A stretch of 64,000 nucleotides of DNA from NCBI GenBank assembly GCA_964023205.1, contig OZ026839.1, forward strand, positions 19,126,386-19,190,385, read 5' to 3'. This DNA is from Lutraria lutraria. Its lineage: Eukaryota > Mollusca > Bivalvia > Venerida > Mactridae. The notes beneath the pieces are model-generated. The model searched no databases. It saw only the letters and a list, made by a program, of their open reading frames with translations, and was not told the DNA's origin. This document shows, one piece after another, positions 11,701 to 23,700 of this stretch; position 1 is the first letter of the stretch; each line of letters begins with the position of its first letter. The translations under genes and the position numbers were made by a program.

Positions 11701-14700
11701 AGAGGTTCACTAGACTATGCTACACACCAAATATCAAAGCTCTAGGCATTGTAGTTTTTGACAAGAAGATTTTTTAAATTTCCTATATAAGTCTATGTAA
11801 AATCAAGTTACCCCCGGGGCGGAGCCAATTTTGACCCCAGGGGAATAATTTGAACAAACTTTGTAGAGTTCCATTAGACAATGCTACATACCAAATATCT
11901 CAGCTCTAGGCCCTGTGGTTTCGGACAAGAAGATTTTTTAAGTTTTTTCTATTTGTTGCCATAGCAACCAGAGTTTTTAATGAACTTAATTTTTTTAACA
12001 ATTTTGAAAGGGGACCACCCAAGGATCATTTCAGCAAAGTTTGGTTGCAATCGGAATAGCGGTGTAGGAGGAGATGTTGTTTTAAGTAAAAGTTGACGCC
12101 GCTTCACGACGAACTACGCACGATGGACGCAGGGCGATCACAAAAGCTCACCCTGAGCACATTCGTGCTCTAGTGAGCTAATAAACCCCAGGGCAGGGCC
12201 AATTTTGACCCCGAGGCCATAATTTGAACAAACTTGGTAGAGGTCCACTAGACAATGCCACATACAAAATATCTAAGCTCTAGGCCTTGCTGTTTTGGAG
12301 AAGAAGATTTTTTAAATTTTCCTATATAAGTCTATATAAATCAAGTGACCCCCGGGGCGGGGCCAATTTTGACCCTAGGGCAATAATTTGAACAAACTTG
12401 GTAGAGGTCCACTAGACTATGCTACACACCAAATATCAAAGCTCTAGGCACTGTAGTTTTTGACAACAAGATTTTTTAAATTTCCTATGTAAGTCTATGT
12501 AAAATCAAGTGACCCCAGGGGCGGGCCAATTTTGACCCTAGGGCAATAATTTGAACAAACTTTGTAGATGACCACTAGACAATGCCACATGTCAGATATC
12601 TAAGCTCTAGGCCTTGCGGATTCGGAGAAGAAGATTTTTTAAGTTTTTTTCTATTTGTTGCCATAGAGTTTTTAATGAAATTTAATTTTTTGAACAACTT
12701 TGAAAGGGGACCACCCAAGGATCATTCCAGCAAAGTTTGGTTGCAATCGGCATAGCGGTGTAGGAGGAGATGTTGTTTTTAGTAAATATGGACGCCACTT
12801 CACGACGAACGACGCATGATGGACGCCGGACGATCACAAAAGCTCACCCTGAGCACATTCGTGCTCTGGTGAGCTAAAAACCTGACGTGCGACTCATCGA
12901 TGTCCTCACCTCCCTTCCCATCCACACAACAGCTCAAGATCCCCAGCGTATCGTCCCACCTTTAGCTACCTTTTAAATTTGTATTTGTACTTGATATTTA
13001 CATTTTCATAGTTTAGTTTTCACTTCCGGTTGTCTCGCAAATTTTTTCTTTTACAGTGTAGGTATTTTCGGATAGAGACTTCCGGATAAACAAATATTTT
13101 CTCCTGTTATTTAATACAATATTGAGTTTGTGTGTCAACAACATTAGTAATTACGATATTACAGATTATCTCCTTACATAAGATAAGATATTATTTATAG
13201 TTACAATTGCCCTAGCAAAATTGCTAGATTACCCCCCCCCCATTTATTATAAATATTATAATTATGTTGTTTTATTGTATTCCCTGCCGAGCCATTCCTG
13301 TGTTGTTTTTTCTTTCACCACCATGGCCTACAGGGCCGGCAGGGATGCGAGATATAATTCTTCTAGGGTTTTAAACCCTAATGGACACCCACTGGACATT
13401 AGCAGGCATGTTGGATCTGCTCTGGACCCCAGGGACCAGCACCGTGCTCATTCAGTTAACAGGATATATAATAAATCGGGCAAGGGAACAGGGGCAGTAA
13501 AATTGACTTTTCAGGGGGCTGTACCTTTGTACATCAAAATTAGGGATTCAAAAATTTCATTTAAAACAGAGCAATTCATTTACCCACCCATGAGGTGCTT
13601 CAGATGCCAGGGTTTCGAGCACAGAGCCACTACATGTAAGCTACCCCAGACCAGTGCTAGGTGTTCGGGACCCCATAAGCCCGACCACTGCAGAGAGCCC
13701 TCCCCTATTTGCCCTAACTGCAGTGGGGATCATCCTGCTTAGTACCCGGTGTAGCAGTCTATTTTTTCCCCCGGCCAGTTTTTCTATTGGCCTAGGCCTT
13801 TTTTTCCCCGGGGAAAGATTGGCCTAGGCCTTTTTTTCCCCCTGGGAAAGATTGGCCTAGGCCATTTCTTCCCCCCCAAGGCAACTTTTTCCCCCCTAAT
13901 AATAACATTATTGCATAAACTCCTAAATATGAACCTTCAGAAGTAAGTATAAACTCAGAAGTATGGACTATAGAAGTAAATATAAACTCAGAAATATGAA
14001 CTTACAGAAGTAAGTATAAGCTCATAAATATGAACCTTCAGAAGTTAGTATAAACTCAGAAGTATGGACTATAGAAGTAAATATAAACTCAGAAATATGA
14101 ACTTACAGAATTAAGTATAAGCTCATAAATATGAACATTTGGAAGTAAGTATAAACTCAGAAATATGAACTTACAGGCATAAGTATAAACTCAGAAATAT
14201 GAACATAAAGATGTAAGTATAAACTTATAAATATGAACATTCAGAAGTAAGTATAAACTCAGAAGTATGAAATTTATAAGCAAATATAAACTCAGAAATA
14301 TGAACTTACAGACGTAAGTATCAACTTAGAAAGTATAAACCCAGAAAAATGAGCATACAGAAGTTAATACATACACAGAAAAATGAATATACATAAGTAA
14401 ATATAAACTCAGAAATTTGAACATACTTAAGTAAATACATACTCAGAAATTTGAACATACAGAAGTAAATATAAACTCAGAAATATGAACATACAGAATT
14501 GAATATAATTTCAAGACTTAAGTATAAACTCAGTAATAAGAACAAACAGACGTTAAGCGAAAGATGTAGATATCCAAAAGAACAAATCAGGGGGAAAAAG
14601 TGGCCTTGAGGGGGAAGAAATGGCCTAGGCCACTTTTTCCCCGGGGGAAAAAAGGCCTAGGCCAATTTTTCCCCGGGGAAAAAGTGGCCAGGGGGGAAAG

Positions 14701-17700
14701 AATGGCCTGTTACACCGGGATGCCCAGCCTATATGAAGGCCCAATGCATTACCATGTTAATGAAAAGAGGGCATCCCGTGGTCAAGGGCGGTGGCTGTTG
14801 TATATCGGGCCGATAAGAACTATGGCAGTCTGCCAGGGAAGGCCTCTGTCTGCCCGGAGTCACCAATTACTAGAATAAGTATGACCTCCTCCCCGGGCGA
14901 CGTGTCCGCCTCCCCCCGGCTGATGTAAGCTTGGGGAGACTCCATGACTCAAGGTCTCGGACATCTCCTCTGCGGTCAGCGACTGCAGTAATTTTAACGT
15001 TACAGAGGAGGACTCGGTGGTCTCTATCCACTCCAGTTTTTTCGGCTCTTACCATGAGCTGTTTATATCTGGAGTGGTTGCTATTGAGGAAACTCCAACA
15101 AAGAGCACTTCCAGTGTCACCACAAGCACCAGCACAAATTCATCAAAGAAAACATTCACAGAACAACATCTTGAAATCTCAAATAAGAAACAAACAACTA
15201 AAATATTAACATCACACCTTACAGTAATTATTAAGACCAACAAGAAATAACCTTAAAACATTCATGGAAAACTCTCTACAAAAACAATTATTTCATGAAA
15301 TTAACAACGACAAAACTCATACTCATACAAAAACAGAAACTTACATGTAGAACGCAAAATATAGATAAGCCGGGAGTGGCTCAAAGTTGCCCCGTACCAC
15401 GAACACCTAGCAAGATAAGGTGACCAGTACTCCTGGTAAACTAAAAATGGGTAGGAGACTCTTAAGCAAAATGCCGTCTCCTAGGAGGCAACAGTGTAAA
15501 GCGCCCTCTAAGAAAATAGCCAAATCTAAGCCTAACCATGTGTAGCAAATTAAATATCATCTCATTCAATGCTCAAATTTTGAGCCCCCAAAAACTATCT
15601 GAATTGAAAAATTTTCTAAATAAAAATCCACATATAGATATTTTATGTATCTAGGAAGCTATGTTCAATAAAAATATGTCAAAAAATATTCCTGGATTCA
15701 ATTTAGAACATAAACCTTATACAGAAAAGAAAACCTTATGTGGTGGTTTAGCAATTTACATTAAAGATTCAATTAACTATGAGAACATCAGGGTAGACAA
15801 CCCCAGGGATCAAATTGGTACCTCTAAAATAGAGTACCAATTAATTAAAATTCATACTTTGAAACAATATTTAAACTTAGCTAATATTTACTCCAGAGGA
15901 TGTGATCTAGACTCTCTAGACCACAATATTAAGTGCTTCCCAACTCAAAATGAGGCAACTGATAGTATAATAACTGGGGACTTTAATGTTCATCATGTTG
16001 AGTGGGGTTCTAAAACTTCAGACCGTCTTGGGAAGGATATTTTGGAATGGGCTGAAAAACATAATTTGATCTTATTCAATGATGGCACACCAACAAGAAT
16101 AGACAAATCTAATGGGAACTTGTCAAATATTGACTTAACTTTTGGAACATCCAGAATTGCCTCAGTTTCAGCTTGGGGAGTTCATGAGTCAGATCATTTC
16201 CAAATCTTAATCTCAATAAATTGCCAAAATTCTACAGATCAAAATTCAGAAACAAAATCTTTAAAATTAAATAAAACAGATTGGGAAAAATTCAAAATTA
16301 TTAGTACCGGTAAGTCTCTCAATCAAAACCAAGTCTACTCTGATGATATCAATGACCACCTGTCAAATTTGACTGATTCTATTCTACACATGGTTAAGGA
16401 GTGTACCCCAGTCCCCGCATCCCATAAAAAATCTAAAGTACAGGTCCAGTGGTGGAGTGATGAATGTCATGAAGCAGTACTGGGCAGAAAAAAAGCTTTA
16501 AATAGGGCTTAAAAAAATCCATGCCCAGTAAATATCTCGCAATTAAAAACAGCTGAGCAGAATGCTAAAAATACTATCTTAAAAGCAAAACAAGAGAATT
16601 GGCAAAACTTCTGTGAATCTTTAACTTTCCCTAGGGCCAATTCTCAACTCTTATGGAACAAAATAAAAAATTATCAGGCAAAAGAATTAACCCTGTACCG
16701 TTGCTAAAATATAGAGATGATATAGCTAAAACACCTTTTGAAAAGGCTAAATTTTTAGTAAGACACTATAAAGAAGTATTAAGTGACTCAAATTTATCGC
16801 CTGAAACTTTAGAATATCAAAAACACTTTGAGTCACAGCATCGCGATGAAACATATGAGCCGGGGTTAAATGATACACCATTAAATAAACCATTCATATT
16901 AAAAGAACTAAAAAGGTGTATTCATGACAGGAAAAACTCTGCCCCTGGACAGGACAAAATTAATTACACCATGTTTAAAAACATGGATGATAAAATTCTT
17001 CTTTTATGGCTCAATCTCTATAATAGGGTGTGGAGTGAAGGGTTATATCCATCAAACTGGAAGGAGGCTTGCATTATACCTATCAATTAACCAAATAAGG
17101 ACAGTGAAGAGCCAAAATCTTATAGACCAATTAGCCTTACATCTCACTCTGGGAAATTGCTAGAGGCGATGGTAAAGGCCCGTTTAGACCATCACATTGA
17201 ATTCAATGATTACTTAGATCCCTCTCAGTCTGGCTTTAGAAAGGGAAGGAGCACTTTAGATCAATTAGCTCAATTACAACATGATATAATTGCGGTCAAA
17301 AATGGGCCGAACAGTGCTAGCCATTTTTCTTGATCTACAGGTAGCATTTGATTTAACTTGGCACTTCGGTGTCCTTTATAAGTTAAAAGAATATGGTATA
17401 ACGGGAGCTTGTTTTCAGTACCTCAGGTCTTTCCTAGAAGGGCGTAAAATCCAAGTAAGGGTAAGCGGTACCCTCTCAGACCAAGAAAGTGTCTCGAGAG
17501 GTATCCCTCAGGGCGCAATTCTCTCCCCTCTCCTTTTTAATTTACTGATAAATAATCTTCCTGTATCCACCTCAAAATCCGACATGTCATTAAGTCAATT
17601 AGCAGATGATTCATAACAGGCAAAAATCTTAAGAATATGGCCACTAAGGCACAAAAAGGGCTAGACATGATTTGGGAATGGGCTCAAAACTGGGGTTTCA

Positions 17701-20700
17701 AAATATCAAAAGAAAAAACTGTCGGTATCCTGTTTGGGCACAGCCGCAGCATAAATTAGATATACACCTTGGTGGTACACAAATTAAATTTGAAAAAATG
17801 ACAAAATTCTTAGGCATGATTTTAGATAAAAAACTTACTTTTAAACAACATATAGAATACTTAATTAAACAGTGTACCACTTATCTTAACATGATGAAAA
17901 TGCTTAAACATACAGACTTTGAAGCAAATAAAAAAAGCTTATTGTTCCTTTATATCTCTCTTCTTAGATAAAAAATTGACTATGGTGCTGAAATTTATGC
18001 TGCAGCTGCCCCAACTTTATTAAATAAACTGGATAATTATGAAATTGTAATACTATAATAGAAGAACAACATTAATATGCATGAATATAGTCAAAATTTA
18101 GATTAGATAGAAACTTGTACACTATAGAAAAACATCCTAATGAAAATAGTTCTTCTTCAATGTATCTTTTAAAATAGTTGAAATATAGACACACACAAAT
18201 TTTCTCTTAAAATAGCCTCAATAATTTATGAGTTGTTATATTTTTATATAGTTATTCTTTAAACGTTGTTTTTTAGCTCACCAGAGCACGAATGTGCTCA
18301 GGGTGAGCTTTTGTGATCGCTCTGCGTCCATCGTGCGTCATGAAGTGGCGTCCATGTTTACTTAAAACAATATCTTCTCCTACACCGCTATGCCGATTGC
18401 AACCAAACTTTGCTGGAATGATCCTTGGGTGGTCCCCTTTCAAAGTTGTTCAAAAAATTAAATTTCATTAAAAACTCTGGTTGCTATGGCAACAAATAAC
18501 TTAAACAATCTTCTTGTCCGAAACCACAGGGCTTAGAGTTGAGATATTTGGTATGTAGCATTGTCTAATGGAACTCTACAAAGTTTGTTCAAATTATTTC
18601 CCTGGGGTCAAAATTGGCTCTGCCCCGGGGGTAACTTGATTTTACATAGACTTATATAGGAAATTTAAAAAATCTTCTTGTCAAAAAGTACAATGCCTAG
18701 AGCTTTGATATTTGGTGTGTAGCATAGTCTAGTGGACCTCTAACTAGTTTGTTCAAATTATTGCCCTAGGGTCAGAATTGGCCCTGCCCCGGGGGTCACT
18801 TAATTTATATAGACTTATATAGGAAAATTAAAAAAATCTTCTTCTCCTAAACCACAAGGCCTAAAGCTTAGATATTTGGTATGTAGCATTGTCTAGTGGA
18901 CCTCTATCAAGTTTGTTCAAATTATTGCCCTAGGGTCAAAATTGGCCCCTCCCTGGGGGGCACCTGATTTATATAGACTGATATAGGAAAAGTTAGAAAA
19001 TCTTCTCCGAAACCGCAAGGCCTAGAGCTTAGATATTTTGTATGTGGCATTGTCTTGTGGACCTCTTCCAAGTTTGTTCAAATTATGGCCCCGGGGTCAA
19101 AATTGGCCCTGCACTGGGGTTTATTCTATTTTATATAGTAAATTTGAAAAATCTTCTTCTCCTAAACCACAAGGCCTATAGAGCTAAGAATATTTGGTAT
19201 GTAGCATTTTCTAGTGGACCTCTAACTAGTTTGTTCAAATTATTGCCCTAGGGTCAGAATTGGCCCTGCCCCGGGGGTCACTTGATTTATATAGGCTTAT
19301 ATAGGAAAATTTAAAAAATCTTCTTCTCCGAAACCACAAGGCCTAGAGTTAAGATATTTTGTATGTAGTATTGTCTAGCAGACCTCTTCCAAATTTGTTC
19401 ATATTATGGCCCTGGGGTAAAAATTGGCCCTGACCTTAGGGTCACTTGATTTTACTTGGACTCGTGTAGAAATATTTTAACAATGTTCGTCTCCAAATGA
19501 CCTTTTTTCCTGGTGAGCATTTACAGGGCCATCATGGCCCTCCTGTTATATAATAGGCTATACTTAAATAAAAGTAAAATTGTTAAAATAGTGAAAGCTC
19601 GCACATATGGGATTATCCCGGTTGCGAGGGTAAACAAACTCAATAATCTGGATCATTTCACCGAAGAAGGTCAATATATCATTTAGCACTTGTGCCTGAT
19701 ACCATGTTTAATTTACAATATACAGCATAGATTATAATCTTACTGCTAATTTAATTCAGTTCTGTAAAGTCAGGAGTTAACGAAAAGAAATTCAAGTAAC
19801 AAAAAAATAACTTAAAACGTCACTTGACATATACTGATATACATTTCGTATATAAGATATATATTTTAATTGTAAAAAAGAAAAATATGTTTTAAAGGAA
19901 TTAATACATATTAGACCGAACTATGCATATATTTTTACATATAATTTTTTTTAAAGAAAATCATTTAACAACAATAAAAAATAAATCAAGGCATTAATTT
20001 ATATTTTTAAGATATGTATCTTTGATATGTTATATGACCAATCAGAACGCTGGATATTTTAGACCGTTCCTGTTCCTTTGGTGCACTGCAACATGCAACG
20101 GGAACCAGTTTATTATGGGGGTTGTCTTACTATTTTTAATTATTAAACATATTCATAGATCATATGACAAAATTGCAAAGGATAGATTTGTCTTGAAAAA
20201 TTTTTTTTTATCAAATTTAACATTAAACTGGTTCCCGTTGACTTGTGTGTACAAAGCCTTTGGTGCACTGCAACATGGAATGGGAACCAGTTTAATTTAA
20301 CATAGTTACAGAGTTACTTCCCTTAATTTTCTTACAAATAACTTAAATTGTCTTCATCGTCTCATATATTATTTACCTATTTGCAAGGACGCACACATTT
20401 TGTATTGTTAACCATCTATGTAATTGCTTGCACTTTTATTTGTGTCAACTGATTGTGTGAATATATGTGACAGATATCAGGAAGCGTAATCAATAAAATG
20501 TTACATAATGATTAATCATATTTTTGTTTGTTTGTTATATGTACCCACAGAGTTAATATATTATATCTTACACTATTTAGAAAAATGGATGACAACTAGA
20601 CTGTGATAGTTTCAGCTTTCCCAATATCATTATTATCAATATTATCTACATAATTATGTATAATTTCCCATAAACTCATTACTTTTTTCGTAGTAGCATA

Positions 20701-23700
20701 TTTTTTATGGATAAAATCGCATTTCGGCCTTCTTTTTTGTATTAAATGTTGATTTTATTTTGCTCATTAGTATTTTTGTACTGACAATCTTGTTGAAGAT
20801 AATTGTCGGCTTCATCTATCGGCATATGTGATAATGGCGTACACGTATCAACCTGGCGCATGTGTTTGATAATGACAATTTCCACCTTTTGATTGGATTA
20901 ACACATACATGTCCAAAAACAAACACCCTTTAATTATATTTTAATTGGTATCTTCTTTTCATCTTTCCGTAGGAATGTTAACAGTTTTTTTTGTATTTTT
21001 CGTGGTTTTCTTTTTTATTGTTATACAGTGATATTTAAGCATCACAAAATATTTCCTCAGCACCAATCTTTTTTGGTTCACAATGGAGTTTCCATGCTCT
21101 GTCTGTGCTTTAGATTGTCATAATTAAGAAAGTATACAATGTTCTAAATGTCGTTATCGGATCCACAAAGAATGTGCAAATCTTAACGCTAGAGACTTTC
21201 AGACTTGGTCTGGTGCGCATTTGACATTTTTATGCAAGTGTTGGGTATTTTATTGGGATAAATATGATGCCAGTGCTGCTCTGTCAAGGTATGTAACACT
21301 TTATAATTCTATGACGAGGGTGATTTAGACGTAAATACTCTTTTTTAATTACTTTTATGGGTCAATGTTATTATAAGTTACTGAAATAGTACATGTATTA
21401 AAAACGACTGATTTATTTATGAATCGATTGTTATAATATTTGGCAAATTTATTCAAAGATACAGTTTGGACTACCATATTTGTTGTAAAAAAGTTCTGTT
21501 AGTTCTGGATCATCCTCACGACATAAGCAGAGTTCTGATGACCGAGTTTTGATTAAATATATTTGCTACAGTTTTCAGATTTTTTTCACAAAGACATACA
21601 TGGAAAATGAATTTTTTTTCATGATTTTTTAATCATCATAGCATATGATAACAGAAACATATTTGTACATTAATTTTCAATTTCCATTTTTTTGCAATAA
21701 TCGCGCAGTAAATCAAAACCTCGGGTGAATTTGAGAAAATAACAATGTCATCTGCATATAGTAAGAGGAAAAGCTTTGTCATAACAATATCTACCCATAC
21801 CCTCGAAATTATTAAAAATCAAATGTTCTTCTAAATCATTGATAAACATAGAAAATACTAGAAATGTGTCCATAGGACACGGATGCCCCCGCCATATCAC
21901 ACTAGACACAGAAATGAGTGTTATGTGGCAAATATGTGAATACATCATAGAGCAGGTTGCTTGGGAATGCTGCCCATAGTAGGAGGTAAAGATCACCTAA
22001 GGGTGGTAAACACACAACTACATGTACTTTCACTATTTCAATATAAAGAATGAATGTAAATATTTAAGTGTCCACTGTGACCTTGACCTTTTAGTAAGCG
22101 ACACAGTTTTTGCGCATGACACGTCATCTTAATATGATGAACATTTGTGCTAATTTATTTCAAAATCCAATCATGCATGACAAAGTTATGAGCCGGACAC
22201 GAACATACACTTTCACTATATCCATAATAATATGCACAAACTTTGAACGTCAACTGTGACCTTGACCTTTAAGCAAGCGACACAGTTTTCTGCATGACAC
22301 ATCGTCTTGTTGTGATGAACATTTGTGCCATTTCATTTCAAAATCCAATCATGCATGACAGAGTTATAAGCCAGACACGAACATATACATATAATGCTTT
22401 AAGTGTCCACTGTGACCTTGACCTTTGAGCAAGCGATACAGTTTTTTCAATTATTTCAAAATCCAATCATACATGACAAAGTTATGAGCCAGACACGAAA
22501 ATTCCGTAACACACAAACAAACACACACACCAACGGAAAGGGTAAACACTATATGCCATCCGCCATTTCATGGCGGGGGCATAAAAAGGGGATCCCCCCC
22601 CCCTACCTAACACCTAACATACACATAAACGTGAACTTTTCGCTAAGACTGTTTTTGAATTTTACAATAGATTTTATATTTGCATAAATGCTTTTTATGA
22701 CCAATACCTACTTTAATGAATTTATGCCATAGGCTGTTTCTCTCGATATAATAAAAGGCTTACTGAAATGTATGAAGCTACAATATCATTTCTTGTTATT
22801 TAAAATCATGTGATTTATTAAACCATGTAAAACAAAAATAATTTTGTATTATCAGTTGTACCCATACCTGCTCTGAAACCTGCCTTAGCCTCAACATAAA
22901 CTTGATATTGTTCAGCCCATTTATTCAGACGGTTATCTAGAATTATCATAAATAATTTACCTAAAACACTTAATAAGTAGAGTTTTTCCTCTATAATGTT
23001 CAGGATTGCTTAGTGAACATTTGTATGTAAAGGTATAATGTGGCCTTCGGACCATGAATCACATAAAATAATCACATAAAAAATGACATTAAATAATCAT
23101 CATTTGAAACAGACAAGTCCAATTCGTCAAACATTACTTAAAATTCTCAATTCAATAATTAAGCGTTCATTGAAATCTGGTTAGTAAAACTGATCATTAG
23201 GGTTATTTACTGTTTTAAAATAAGTTTCAAAACTGGACATAGGAATATCCGGGTTCTTAATATGATACGAATCTCTCAGTAATTTCCGGTATAATTTATA
23301 GCATTTTTGTGCCGATGAGATTCCAGTGTATTCGAGAATATATTCAAGATGCAATAATGCTGATTTACAAATTGATATTACCTTAAAACTACTTGACCAC
23401 ACTGTATTGTCTATTGTTACTTACGGATCTGAATCGTTTGTTTATGAAAACATAGAACTACTTAAAAAAGATCCATAACAAAGGAAACGGGAAAAAACCA
23501 GGTCAAAGATAACGCGAAGTTAATGTACGTACAATGACGGTGATGAAAAAATCAAAAGCCAGTGATGAACAAAGCATTACAATTTCATAAAGCATTTCGA
23601 ATAAACAATTCCATATAACTTACATAAGCATATTGGTTAGATTGAAGTTTTTTACAAATGTAAATTGAATATTTGTAAAGTAATTATTTCTGCGCATGTA

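Larger units (their letters stand above)
12960..18058 (+). mobile_element. Jockey-like LINE, degraded, with a nested insertion and 3' truncation
   Basis: Gag-like ORF1 with zinc knuckles (13323 onward), ORF2 with endonuclease and reverse transcriptase domains (15538-18058), same strand. It sits in the 19.9-kb intron, antisense to CLPTM1L. ORF2 ends after the RT thumb region, without the usual C-terminal part, 3' UTR or tail. Losing the 3' rather than the 5' end is unusual for LINE insertion and suggests a later deletion. The 5' limit is a guess. Confidence 0.85.

Noticed and set aside
10206..12883. Regularly spaced repeats suggestive of a CRISPR array
   Set aside because: Units are contiguous ~165-bp tandem repeats without unique spacers, in an animal genome.
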